NCBI RefSeq assembly: GCF_003150675.1
Contig: NZ_QGGB01000007.1
Location: 124,001 to 188,000, forward strand
DNA from: Rhodohalobacter mucosus
Lineage (GTDB): Bacteria; Bacteroidota; Rhodothermia; Balneolales; Balneolaceae
Length of the DNA: 64,000 bases
Direction: 5' to 3'
Shown: one piece after another, positions 51,000-60,991 of the stretch
How the letters are laid out: each line of letters starts with the position of its first letter
Numbering within the stretch: the stretch's first letter is position 1
Translations under genes and position numbers: made by a program
The notes under the pieces: generated by a model
Databases searched by the model: none
The model's input: the letters and a program-made list of their open reading frames with translations, nothing else
Told to the model about the DNA's origin: nothing

Positions 51000-53078
51000 T
51001 CAGCTTTTCAGATACTGTTTCTTAAGTTCCTCGATGTCGTCCTTTTCACCAATAATGGACAGCTCGTCATCTTCTCTAAGAACCGTATTACCATGCGGAA
51101 ATATGATTTGCCCGCTGCGTTTGATTATGGTGATCAGACTTTCTCCGGGCAACACGAGATCTTTAACTTTTTTGTGAATAAGTTCACTTGTGTTGCCTTT
51201 TGAGTAGATCGTCAGGTTTATAAACCTCTCATCCCTGAGAAGGATTTCACGCAGTTCAGCTTCATCTTTTGCATCATTCCAGCGGGAACAGAAATCAACG
51301 CTGTCTATCATTTCTGCCAGGTGAGCAAGTATCCTGAGATGCTGTCCAGATTTCTTATTGGAGCTTACAAGATAGATCAGTGCGTGGAGCACATCGTCAT
51401 CACTCTCTTCGGTATCTGCTACATTTACAACATTCTCATTATCTATTCTGATTCCCTCTTTTACTCTGACCAGTACGATTTCCGTATCAGTACCGGAATC
51501 TATGCGAATGTGCTTAAGGCCTGTATTATTGCCGACGGGAAGCACGCCCTCTGATGATTCATCATGAAAAAGTTCAACCAGGGTATTCGTGGGCAGGCCA
51601 ACACGATCTGCGAGTCGTTCTGATACTCGCTCGGTTATCTCTTCAATCTGCTCAGCTTCCTGAAGCTCAATCACGATAGATCTGCCGACAGCTCTTTCGT
51701 ATGGATCTTCTTTTCTGAGTCCTTTTTCGCGGAGAATACCCCTCATCTCCCATTCCAGCTCTTCATACTGCATTTTACCCAAACGGGCATGAACATGGAA
51801 AATGGCTCCAGAGCGTTTCACTTTTTTTGAAGCATAGTAGTGGAAGTATGCAATGCATGCTATAATCAATCCAAGAGTGAAAAGTACCGAAAGCACGCCC
51901 ATCTCGGCAATCAGCCATATACTGATTAAGATGCCTGCAACCTGAGTCCAGGGATAGAGAGGAGATTTGAAACCGGGGTCGTACTCTTCAATACGGCTTT
52001 CCCTCATGATAATAACGGCCAGGTTCAGCAGGCCGAATATCAACAGCATAAAGGCGCTGGCAAGTTTGGCAATATCCTCCACATTCAGAACCAGGATAAA
52101 AAAGATCATTACCGATGATGTTACCAGAATTGCAATGGTTGGTGTACTGTGCCTGCCTATTGCGGACAGATCTTTCCAAAGCAGATTGTCTCTGGCCATT
52201 GCAAACGGATATCGTGCAGCCGACATAATTCCTGCATTTCCGGTTGATGCAAAAGCGGCGATAGCTGCAATTACAATAAGTATGATTCCCGCCTGAAATG
52301 GCATCCAGTCGAGAAATTGGCCGGCGGCAGTTGCTACGGGAGTAAGATCTTCTCTTAGGCTGTCGGGGTTTAAAACAGCGACCATAATGAAAACCCCAAC
52401 CACATAAACAACGGTGGCCGTTATGAGAGAGAGGATCATTCCCAGCGGAATATTACGGTCGGGATTCTGTACCTCCTCCGAAACACTGGCAACCTGGGTC
52501 AGACCTGCATAGGAGACGAAGACAAGCCCAACTGTGCCTATTAACCCCTCAAATCCAAAGGGGGTGAAGGGCTTGAACTGGTTTTCCACAGTATCATAAA
52601 ATCCAAGGCTGAATATTTCTGCCAGTCCGGCAATCACGAAAAAAATCAGTATGGAGACCAGAGTAACAACAAGTATGCCCTGCAGCCCGGATGTTTTCTT
52701 GACGCCGAAGATGTTTAAAGCGGTAAAAAAAAGCGTGAACGCAACAGCTACGGGTTTGATCGGAATCTCGTAGAATATGGCGAGGTAAGCCCCCATTCCC
52801 ACCAGGGCAAATGCACTTTTAAAAATAAGCGCCATCCAGGTGCCAAGCCCGCCAACCGTGCCCACCATGGGTCCCAGACTTCGGTCGAGAAAGTAGTATG
52901 GCCCTCCGGCTCTGGGCATGGCGGTAGAGAGTTCAGCTGCGCTGAGCATGGCAGGTAATACCATGATACCGCCAATCAAATAGGCCAATACTACAGAGGG
53001 CCCCGCCTGGGCGCTAGCAAGGCCGGGGAGTAGAAAAAACCCTGAGCTAAACATAGCCCCGGTGCTGATCGCGTACAC
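51000..53078 (-). CDS. Amino acid permease fused to EIIA-like and RCK-C-like domains
   Basis: A 692-residue APC-superfamily transporter with 12 helices: GAMFSSGFFLLPGLASAQAGPS in helix 1 and AELSTAMPRAGGPYYFLDR in helix 2 are typical. The C-terminal ~290 residues are cytosolic and regulatory: an EIIA-type segment (LHALIYLVSSNKKSGQHLRILAHLAEMI) and a C-terminal TrkA-C/RCK-C fold (KVKDLVLPGESLITIIKRSGQ...REDDELSIIGEKDDIEELKKQYL). The only canonical start is GTG 53078, but the frame upstream encodes NKKRLKKELNLFD, the normal lead-in of helix 1, so translation likely begins earlier (ATT 53126 is a candidate). The transported amino acid is not known. Confidence 0.87.
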   Translation of the reverse strand: MYAISTGAMFSSGFFLLPGLASAQAGPSVVLAYLIGGIMVLPAMLSAAELSTAMPRAGGPYYFLDRSLGPMVGTVGGLGTWMALIFKSAFALVGMGAYLAIFYEIPIKPVAVAFTLFFTALNIFGVKKTSGLQGILVVTLVSILIFFVIAGLAEIFSLGFYDTVENQFKPFTPFGFEGLIGTVGLVFVSYAGLTQVASVSEEVQNPDRNIPLGMILSLITATVVYVVGVFIMVAVLNPDSLREDLTPVATAAGQFLDWMPFQAGIILIVIAAIAAFASTGNAGIMSAARYPFAMARDNLLWKDLSAIGRHSTPTIAILVTSSVMIFFILVLNVEDIAKLASAFMLLIFGLLNLAVIIMRESRIEEYDPGFKSPLYPWTQVAGILISIWLIAEMGVLSVLFTLGLIIACIAYFHYYASKKVKRSGAIFHVHARLGKMQYEELEWEMRGILREKGLRKEDPYERAVGRSIVIELQEAEQIEEITERVSERLADRVGLPTNTLVELFHDESSEGVLPVGNNTGLKHIRIDSGTDTEIVLVRVKEGIRIDNENVVNVADTEESDDDVLHALIYLVSSNKKSGQHLRILAHLAEMIDSVDFCSRWNDAKDEAELREILLRDERFINLTIYSKGNTSELIHKKVKDLVLPGESLITIIKRSGQIIFPHGNTVLREDDELSIIGEKDDIEELKKQYLKS

Positions 53079-53289
53079 ATCGAATAGGTTCAGCTCTTTT
53101 TTGAGTCTCTTTTTATTGAGTAAAATGGCTGCTTCAGTTAGGTTAAGCCGTACACATCCAGCGTGCTATCGATATCAATTCTGAATAACCGGCGTTGGTT
53201 CGGTTTATATTAATCGCTTGACCTTTTCAAATCAACCAGAAACAATTCCGTTCCGAAAAAAGAAATTTAGTTGGCTTTTCTCTAAAAAA

Positions 53290-55449
53290 CTATGTGTTGA
53301 ATACAATTACGGGGCAGTCAGACATCTGAATAATGTTTTCAACACGTGGACCCAGGTAGAGTCTGCTTGAACCCGGCCGGATATTCGTCCCGATAATAAT
53401 GAGATCCATCATGTTGCTTTCTGCAACTTCCCTGATTACCTCTTCCGGTGCGTCACCCCAACGAACCATAGCTTCCGTAGATACTCCAAATGCGGTGCCC
53501 AGCTCCTTTAGTTCATTTACCATTTCGTGTGCAAACAGATTCTTGTTCTGAACCTGCTGTTTCTTGAGATAATGATTCGGGCTGGCATCATTCATGATCA
53601 CATTAAGAGCGAGCACCTCTTTCGATCTGTCCGGTCTGGCAATGAAAAATGCAAGTTCAGCAGCATTTTTGGATGCTTTACTCCCATTTGTAGGAACAAG
53701 AATCCTTTGTGGGGACCATGATTCGGGTATGCTGCCGGCTTTTACAATCATGGTGGGGCAGGGTGCAAAGCGCGTTATGAAATCGACAATGGGGCTGAAA
53801 AGGTGATTGCTGTCATCGCTCTGTTCGGTAGCACCCAAAATTATCAGGTCATAATCCTTTTTGGATTCATCCAGGATCACATCACCCGGTTTGTCGCTCA
53901 CAACGACTTTCTTCAACACCTCTTTGATATTGAACCCGGAGGCAAGCTGGTTCAGATATTTTTCGCACTGTGATTTATTTCCTTCCTCAACCACGGAAAT
54001 CAAGGTAAGCGATAAATCGGTTTCCTTGCCAATCAGCTCAAGTAGTTTGGCTTCGGTTGTCTGTATCTCGTTCTGCATGTCGGCATCCATTTTACGCGAC
54101 CGTACCGGAAGCAGCACGCGGTGGATGTCGGCTACCATGCTTTCTGATTCAAGCTCTTCTTTCTTCAGCCTCTCTTTTTCTTCTTCTCCTATTTCAACGC
54201 GTTTCAGAACGTATCGAAGGGCAACGGGTGCCATCAGTGAGGTGGCAATGGCCATCACCACAATGATAGAAAACATATCCTGGGACAAAATACCCAGCCG
54301 GAGGCCGATCGTGGCAATAATAATTTCCATGGCTCCGCGTGCATTTAATCCTGCCCCGAAACTGAGTGAGGTCCAGTGATCCTTCCCGCCGATTACACGC
54401 GCACCAAAATATGTGCCCACCACCTTTCCGATGGTAGCAATGCCGATCACCACCAGGGTTATCAGGATCAAAGTTGTATCAAAAAGATTGATAATATTGA
54501 CCTTTAAACCCGCAACCGCAAAAAAGACCGGGGCAAAAATACCAAGAGCAAGGCTTTCCAGTTTGTGGATAACATCTTCCGGAAGCCGCGGCATCATGCC
54601 GAAGATAATTCCCATCACAAAAGCACCCAGGATGGCTTCAAGATTTAATAGCTGGGTAATGGCACCCCACAGAAATGCAAGTATGATGACCAGCGACAGG
54701 AGCCTGTCAGAACTGATAATTTCATCCTGAACATATGTGAGCAGCTTTCTCACCATCCACCGGCCAATAGTGAAGCTGAGTATCAGAAAGGCCAGCACGC
54801 TCCCGACCGTAGTAAGCACAGTACCGGTAGTTACGGCATCGCCGGCTGCGATACCGGCAACTGTTGAGAGCATAATCCAGCCAATGGTGTCGTCGCTCAT
54901 ACCGGCAGCCAGAATGGTTTGACCAATGTCCCGACGCATCAGGTTCATATCCATCAAAACCTTTGCAATAACGGGTATGGCTGAGATTGCCATTGCTGTA
55001 GCTACAAAGAGAGAGAAAACCAACCGTTCATTCGAATCGGCAAGCAGAAAGTCGGGAAGATTCTGGCCCAAAAAGAATCCGGTAATAAAGGTAACCGTAA
55101 TACCCCCGAATGAGACCCCAATGGCTGTTTTGGCGTGACGTTTAATCAACTGAATATCGGTTTCAAGGCCCGTGATAAGCAGGAGAAACATGGCGCCCAA
55201 AAGCGATATGACCTCCAAAAGATAGCCCTGTACCTCTGTTTGGGGGATAACGAGCTCGTTCACAACCGGGAAGAGGCCGGATAAGAGGGATGGCCCAAGC
55301 AGTATACCAGCCAGAATTTCACCGATTACAGAGGGCTGACCAAGCCGTGTGGCTATCTCTCCGAGTGCCCGGGCAACAAAAAGTAAGATAGCAACCTGCA
55401 AAACAAGCAGAAAAATGTCATGATGCGGAGCAGCTGAAAATACGTCCAT
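53290..55449 (-). CDS. CPA2-family cation:proton antiporter with universal stress protein domains
   Basis: A 719-residue KefB/NapA-type Na+ or K+/H+ antiporter. The first ~400 residues form 12-13 helices with the family pattern (GEILAGILLGPSLL; ITGLETDIQLIKRHAK; LDANARGAMEI-like GAGLNARGAMEIIIATIGL). The remaining ~290 residues hold two universal stress protein (USP) domains: the first includes VLLPVRSRK...IILGATEQSD and the second RILVPTNGSKASKNAAELAF...LIIIGTNIRPGSSRLYLGP with the nucleotide-binding G-x2-G-x9-G-(S/T) type motif. It starts at an ATG and forms a run with the APC and SulP transporters on one strand. Confidence 0.92.
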   Translation of the reverse strand: MDVFSAAPHHDIFLLVLQVAILLFVARALGEIATRLGQPSVIGEILAGILLGPSLLSGLFPVVNELVIPQTEVQGYLLEVISLLGAMFLLLITGLETDIQLIKRHAKTAIGVSFGGITVTFITGFFLGQNLPDFLLADSNERLVFSLFVATAMAISAIPVIAKVLMDMNLMRRDIGQTILAAGMSDDTIGWIMLSTVAGIAAGDAVTTGTVLTTVGSVLAFLILSFTIGRWMVRKLLTYVQDEIISSDRLLSLVIILAFLWGAITQLLNLEAILGAFVMGIIFGMMPRLPEDVIHKLESLALGIFAPVFFAVAGLKVNIINLFDTTLILITLVVIGIATIGKVVGTYFGARVIGGKDHWTSLSFGAGLNARGAMEIIIATIGLRLGILSQDMFSIIVVMAIATSLMAPVALRYVLKRVEIGEEEKERLKKEELESESMVADIHRVLLPVRSRKMDADMQNEIQTTEAKLLELIGKETDLSLTLISVVEEGNKSQCEKYLNQLASGFNIKEVLKKVVVSDKPGDVILDESKKDYDLIILGATEQSDDSNHLFSPIVDFITRFAPCPTMIVKAGSIPESWSPQRILVPTNGSKASKNAAELAFFIARPDRSKEVLALNVIMNDASPNHYLKKQQVQNKNLFAHEMVNELKELGTAFGVSTEAMVRWGDAPEEVIREVAESNMMDLIIIGTNIRPGSSRLYLGPRVENIIQMSDCPVIVFNT

Positions 55450-55847
55450 TACAAATGAAGTTAGGGTGAATCGGGATGGTTAAATGATTAAATTTTCGTC
55501 ACTAGATGATAGAATCAAGTTTTTACAACACACCCGTATAATATAGCATTTCCAAGGAATAGTAGAATGGCCGGAATATTAAAATATTTGGTGAACCTGC
55601 AATCCAGACACACATTTTAAGGGTGCACAAGGATATCCGGAACCCGACTAAGCCGATAAGCTTCAGCAGTTTTCTTTCATTAAGTCGGAGAAGCATGTGC
55701 CGGATAACCTGGCTGACTCATTACAAATAAATTTCAGGCTAAAGTGAATCGGATGTGTATATTTGACCCCGGCTGCAGGGATATCATTTGGTGTGCCCGG
55801 AAATATTTTCGCAGAAAAATGAGGACAGAAAAGATTATGCCAGATCC
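55450..55847. other. Intergenic region between the antiporter and hydantoinase genes
   Basis: About 398 bp between divergent genes. No gene was recognised; a longer reading of the hydantoinase frame starts at TTG 55788 and would use the last part. Promoter elements were not clear. Confidence 0.5.
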
Positions 55848-58800
55848 ATGTTGAGTGAGGGCCAGAACACTCCTTTCAAACTCTTTATTGATACGGGCGG
55901 TACATTTACGGACTGTATTGCTGTGGACGCGAATGGAAACACACATCGATGCAAGGTACTCAGTAACAGTACAATACGGTGTTATGCCACCATTGCGAAT
56001 AACAAAAAGACGGTTCTTACAGATACCGGGTATAGCGTGAAAAAGGATTTTTACGAAGGCTATACGTTTGCTCTTACAGGCCGGCCGGATGATGCATATA
56101 AAATTATCTCTTCATCCGAAGGTGGTTCATCGCTGGAGCTCGACAGGGAACTTACTTCGATATCCAGTAACAAATTTCCCGCTATCATCAGCAGTCCCGA
56201 AGAGGCACCTGTATTTGCATCAAGGCTGATTACAAAAACCGCCCTCAACGAGAACTTCCCGGATATACAGATGCGGCTGGCTACAACCAAAGGCACCAAC
56301 TCGCTTCTGGAAAGAGAAGGAGGGAAAACCCTTTTTTTGATAACGGAAGGATTTGCTGACCTGCTTCGGATCAGAAATCAGCAGCGTCCAGATCTTTTTA
56401 CACTTAATATCAGAAAGCCGCAGCCTTTCTTTCATTCCCTCTTGGAGGTGCCCGCCCGAATGGACTCAGAGGGCACTATCATCAGGCCGTTGGATACCGC
56501 CTTGCTCAGGAAGAGGCTGCAGCCGCACCTTGAGGGAGTGAACGCCGCCGCCGTTTGCCTTATGCACGGATACAGAAATCCGGATCATGAGCGTCAAGTC
56601 CGACAACTATTAACTGAACTGGGAATTGAACGCATATCCCTTTCATCTGATCTCAGTTCAGCCATTAAAATCGTACCCCGTGCCATTTCATCAGATATCA
56701 ATGCATTTTTAGCGCCCGTAATGGAGTTGTACCTGGAAAATATCTCTCAAACTGTGGGTGGAACATCACTCAGGGTGATGACCAGCGCGGGGACCCTGGC
56801 TGCTTCCGAAACCTATAAACCGGTAGATGGTCTTCTCAGCGGGCCGGCCGGCGGAGTTACCGGAGCAGCAGCCATTGGGAAACGGAATGGATTTCACAAA
56901 ATAATTACGTTCGACATGGGCGGCACAAGCACCGACGTGTCCAGATATGACAGCGGAATTGACCAGGTTTACGAACACAGAGTAGGCGATGCTGAACTTG
57001 TTTCTCCGGCCGTGGATATCGAAACCGTAGCAGCGGGCGGCGGGTCTGTTTGTGGATTTGATGGCATCAGCCTTACTGTTGGACCCGGAAGTGCGGGGGC
57101 CGATCCCGGCCCGGCATGCTATGGGTTGGGTGGCCCACTTACGCTCACGGATGTAAATTTGCTCTCAGGCCGTCTTCATCCGGATAATTTCAGGATATCC
57201 ATTCAGATTGAAGCTGCAGAAAGTGCCCTTGAAAAAGTACTGAATCAGGTGAATGCTTCCCGTGAGACGGCTCTTGAGCGCAAGGACCTGCTTTCCGGAT
57301 ATCTGGAGATCGCAAATGAGCGTATGGCCCAGGCAATACGGAGTATCTCTATCCAGAAAGGATTTAATCCTTCGGAATATGCGATGGTCGCTTTTGGAGG
57401 GGCAGGGGCACAGCATGCTCTGTCAGTTGCAGACAAGCTGGATATGCTATCCGTACTGATACCGTCAGATGCAGGACTCCTGAGCGCATATGGCCTGAAA
57501 CGGGCACTCAGGGAGGAGATCGCACTGAGTCAGGTACTAATGAATTTAAATGAGTTTGCCTGTGAGATTGAAGAACGTTTCAATCAGCTTGAAAAGAGTG
57601 CACAAAGCCGTCTGACGAATCAGGGTGTTGACCCGAATTACATGGAAACAGTACACCGATTGATTTTCCTTCGATTTTCGGGACAAGACACCTCACTTGA
57701 AATTGAATGGAGCCCTTCTGATGATGCAGTATCTATTTCAAAAAAATTCAGTGCTTCATACAAAGATCAGTATGGGCACATGCCGGCAGGTCGTGTAATC
57801 GAGGTTGAAGCTGTTCGTGTTATCGTGAGAGAGCTGGATATGGAGAGTGAATCTGTTTCAGATGAGACGGCATCGCATGGAATGGACACATCGGCGCCCT
57901 TGGAAACGGCAGATATGAACAGTGAAACAGACGTTGCGTGTAAGGTATATCATAACCGCGATCTGAAGCCCGGTGACAAGATATTGGGGCCCTCCATGGT
58001 ATTAGATCCTTTCAGCACACTGCTGATCGACAAAGGGTGGCGAGCCCGCATGCTGCAGGATCGAACATGGCATATTGTTAAACAGAATACCGCTCAGAAT
58101 GTGCACGATAAATCTTCAGGCCGCTCCCGCGAAGTGAATCTCCAGCTTTATATCAACCGTTTCAGGTCCGCAGCTGATCAAATGGGAGAGATGCTCCGTA
58201 AAACAGCTCTCTCCGTTAATGTAAAGGAGAGGCTTGATTATTCGTGCGCTCTTCTCGACCGCAACGGATACCTTGTTGTGAATGCGCCTCATATCCCGGT
58301 TCATCTGGGAGCCATGGGAACATGTGTGAGATCATTGATTCAGCAAATCGAAAACGGTTCAGAGTCGTTTATAAACGGAAGCGGAGAAGAGACAGATTTT
58401 GAAGAAGGTGATGTTATCATTACCAATCATCCGGGATATGGAGGGTCTCACCTGCCAGACGTAACCATTGTAACCCCTGTTTTTTTTAAGGGAGAAAAAA
58501 TAGGGTATGTAGCAAGCAGGGCTCATCATTCTGAAATTGGGGGGAAGCGGCCGGGATCGATGCCGCCCGATGCCCGCAACCTGGAGGAGGAGGGTGTTGT
58601 TATTCCCCCGGCATTTCTGGCGCGAAGAGGTAAATTTTTCTGGAACGAAATTCGCCATATGCTGGAAAACAGTCCATGGCCAAGCAGGGCGGTAAATGAA
58701 AATATTGCAGATATGGAAGCTGCAGTTGCAGCCAATCACAGGGGGGTTGCTGAACTCAACAAGCTGGCCGGTACCTATGGAAGTACGGAGCTGGTTCAGT

Positions 58801-59711
58801 ACATGGAAGAAATTCGTCACTATGCATCCCGGAGAATGAAGCGCGCGCTGAGTAAACTTGGAACGGGTTCGTATTCTGCATCGGAACGGCTGGATGACGG
58901 ATCAAAACTGGAGGTACTCTGTGAACTCACAAAAAACGGCCTTCGTGTCGACTTTTCCGGAACTTCTCCTGTAACGGATGGGAACCTGAATGCGAACCCC
59001 TCTATAGTGAACAGCGTACTGATGTATGTTCTGAGGCTGATTATCGATGAGCCGCTTCCTCTCAATGATGGAATACTTGATCCCGTAGAGGTCATTTTAC
59101 CGGAGTGCATGCTGAATCCAGATTTTTCAGGCAGCGCAGCAGAATGTCCTGCCGTAGTCGGAGGCAATACGGAAACGAGCCAGCGCCTTACCGATACACT
59201 CCTGAAAGCCTTCGGTCTCTCCGCATGCAGTTACGGAACCATGAATAATGTGCTATTTGGAGATGATACATTTGGCTACTACGAAACGGTGGCAGGAGGA
59301 ACCGGAGCAGGCGACGGCTTTCATGGAGCGGATGCCGTTCATCAGCATATGACCAATACCCGTGCAGCTGACCCGGAAGTTCTTGAGTACCGATATCCGG
59401 TCAGACTTGAAAGGTATGAAGTACGGAGAGGGTCCGGCGGTATCGGTGCCTGGAATGGCGGAAACGGTATTACACGGGAGATGACCTTTTTGAAGCCTGT
59501 GAGCCTGTCTGTTCTTACCCAGCACAGAATCATAGAGCCCTATGGTCTAATGGGGGGCGGAACGGGCAGCAGCGGAGTACAGTATGTGGTAAGAAAAGGA
59601 AAGGATAACGAAGATAAACTGTCCTGGCGCGATGGCGCTGAACTGAATACGGGCGACAGATTTATACTGAAAACACCTGGTGGGGGCGGATATGGTAAAA
59701 AGGACAGCTGA
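55848..59711 (+). CDS. Single-chain hydantoinase/5-oxoprolinase-type protein (HyuA-HyuB fusion)
   Basis: An ATP-dependent ring-opening amidohydrolase, of 1287 residues from ATG 55848 (a TTG at 55788 would add 20 residues without homology). The N-terminal HyuA part has FKLFIDTGGTFTDCIAVDANG and the second actin-like phosphate motif ITFDMGGTSTDVSRYD. The C-terminal HyuB part starts near NLQLYINRFRSAADQMGEMLRKTALSVNVKERLDYSCALLD and contains DVIITNHPGYGGSHLPDVTIVTPVF and PAVVGGNTETSQRLTD. One continuous chain resembles eukaryotic 5-oxoprolinase, which opens 5-oxoproline to glutamate; hydantoin or related substrates remain possible. No transporter of such compounds is adjacent. Confidence 0.92.
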   Translation: MLSEGQNTPFKLFIDTGGTFTDCIAVDANGNTHRCKVLSNSTIRCYATIANNKKTVLTDTGYSVKKDFYEGYTFALTGRPDDAYKIISSSEGGSSLELDRELTSISSNKFPAIISSPEEAPVFASRLITKTALNENFPDIQMRLATTKGTNSLLEREGGKTLFLITEGFADLLRIRNQQRPDLFTLNIRKPQPFFHSLLEVPARMDSEGTIIRPLDTALLRKRLQPHLEGVNAAAVCLMHGYRNPDHERQVRQLLTELGIERISLSSDLSSAIKIVPRAISSDINAFLAPVMELYLENISQTVGGTSLRVMTSAGTLAASETYKPVDGLLSGPAGGVTGAAAIGKRNGFHKIITFDMGGTSTDVSRYDSGIDQVYEHRVGDAELVSPAVDIETVAAGGGSVCGFDGISLTVGPGSAGADPGPACYGLGGPLTLTDVNLLSGRLHPDNFRISIQIEAAESALEKVLNQVNASRETALERKDLLSGYLEIANERMAQAIRSISIQKGFNPSEYAMVAFGGAGAQHALSVADKLDMLSVLIPSDAGLLSAYGLKRALREEIALSQVLMNLNEFACEIEERFNQLEKSAQSRLTNQGVDPNYMETVHRLIFLRFSGQDTSLEIEWSPSDDAVSISKKFSASYKDQYGHMPAGRVIEVEAVRVIVRELDMESESVSDETASHGMDTSAPLETADMNSETDVACKVYHNRDLKPGDKILGPSMVLDPFSTLLIDKGWRARMLQDRTWHIVKQNTAQNVHDKSSGRSREVNLQLYINRFRSAADQMGEMLRKTALSVNVKERLDYSCALLDRNGYLVVNAPHIPVHLGAMGTCVRSLIQQIENGSESFINGSGEETDFEEGDVIITNHPGYGGSHLPDVTIVTPVFFKGEKIGYVASRAHHSEIGGKRPGSMPPDARNLEEEGVVIPPAFLARRGKFFWNEIRHMLENSPWPSRAVNENIADMEAAVAANHRGVAELNKLAGTYGSTELVQYMEEIRHYASRRMKRALSKLGTGSYSASERLDDGSKLEVLCELTKNGLRVDFSGTSPVTDGNLNANPSIVNSVLMYVLRLIIDEPLPLNDGILDPVEVILPECMLNPDFSGSAAECPAVVGGNTETSQRLTDTLLKAFGLSACSYGTMNNVLFGDDTFGYYETVAGGTGAGDGFHGADAVHQHMTNTRAADPEVLEYRYPVRLERYEVRRGSGGIGAWNGGNGITREMTFLKPVSLSVLTQHRIIEPYGLMGGGTGSSGVQYVVRKGKDNEDKLSWRDGAELNTGDRFILKTPGGGGYGKKDS

Positions 59712-59774
59712 AGTCAGTAAGCTTACAGATACCCTTGAAAAGTGCCCGGAATTATGATCACAGAGATTAATTTA

Positions 59775-60857
59775 TCAGTTTGAAAAATCGGGTTGGGGGA
59801 TCCCATTTCGGCGAAGTACCGTTCTGTTGTCTTCATAAAAATCAGCAATCTGATTGATGTCCACTCCAAAGGAAATCCCGTAATTTATGCGCGAGGTTTC
59901 CTGAATGATCGGTATTCCGGTAAAGGGGCGACCGTGACTCATTTCAATACCCTGTCTATAATCAGGGGAAAGATAAAACTCTTTTTCAGCTGAGGCGGAT
60001 GTGAGCACTCCCATCCACTCAAGCCCGCGTCCGTCATTGCGAACCGTAAACATGGGACCCCCGCTAAAACCACGGTTGAAAATGGCATCTACGGCAAACG
60101 TTCTGCGACTGTTGATCTCTTGCTTGCTTACCATTCCGCTGGTAACCATTCGGACTCCCCTTGGATAACCAAGCACATATACTCTGTCGGTCCAGTCCAG
60201 TTTATCAAAATCTCCGGCAGAAATAGCCAGTGGTTCAAGGCCGGGGTCACCATCTCGTCCCCATCTGTAGAGTAAAACGGCCAGATCCATTACAGGATCA
60301 TTTGCAAGAACCTCAAACTCAAAAACACTGTTGCCTCCAAAAAAGAAGTGGCTTACAGATTCTTTAATCGACACCGCTTCTACCCATCGATCGTCTTCCG
60401 ATGGGTTTTGGGGAGCGTAGTGGTAAACCGTATCGGGAAAGGTAACCGTATGGGAAGCAGTAAAGAGCGATGAGTAACCGTTTCCGTTCGACATGATAAT
60501 TGCGGTGCCCGCATTGGAATGCGACTCGATAAATGTATGTGCGGATAGTGATTCCAGATTCACCGTATCTGCCTGCGTTTCAGTAAGCCCTGAACCTGAA
60601 TGAAGCTGATACGTTCGATAGGTAACCGTATTCTGAATACGCACAACCGAGTCGAAGCCTTCTTTGATCTGATCTCTTATCAGGTCCGAGCCTGTATCAC
60701 TCAGGTAAGTGTTTGTACGGTCGGTGTATGGAATGATGGTTTCGCCGGAGCCCGAACAACCCGTAACTGCCGGCAGTACAGGCAGTAAAAAAATGATGAG
60801 CCCAATAATTTGGCAGCAGTATTTGTTTTTATCCGATCCGAACACGTTCTTCAACAT
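59775..60857 (-). CDS. Trypsin-like serine-protease lipoprotein
   Basis: A 360-residue lipoprotein (signal peptide, Cys34 in AVTGC) with a trypsin-like fold. The likely catalytic triad is His136 (SLFTASHTV), Asp191 (VMDLAVLL) and Ser265 (NRGFSGGPMF). It looks like a DegP/S1-type serine peptidase without a PDZ domain. The region between the lipobox and the protease is rich in Thr and Ser. Since all three residues are present it is probably active, in the periplasm or at the outer membrane. It is divergent from the Nramp gene. Confidence 0.85.
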   Translation of the reverse strand: MLKNVFGSDKNKYCCQIIGLIIFLLPVLPAVTGCSGSGETIIPYTDRTNTYLSDTGSDLIRDQIKEGFDSVVRIQNTVTYRTYQLHSGSGLTETQADTVNLESLSAHTFIESHSNAGTAIIMSNGNGYSSLFTASHTVTFPDTVYHYAPQNPSEDDRWVEAVSIKESVSHFFFGGNSVFEFEVLANDPVMDLAVLLYRWGRDGDPGLEPLAISAGDFDKLDWTDRVYVLGYPRGVRMVTSGMVSKQEINSRRTFAVDAIFNRGFSGGPMFTVRNDGRGLEWMGVLTSASAEKEFYLSPDYRQGIEMSHGRPFTGIPIIQETSRINYGISFGVDINQIADFYEDNRTVLRRNGIPQPDFSN

Positions 60858-60991
60858 TACGTTTCAGCCAGCATGGATCACGGGTTCCAGGATGCATGCT
60901 TTTCATTACCATAATAATCAGAATCTATCAAAGATTGTAAATAAGCAGATATTACCTGAAGGATCGTTTACTACATATTCTATTCTGGTCG

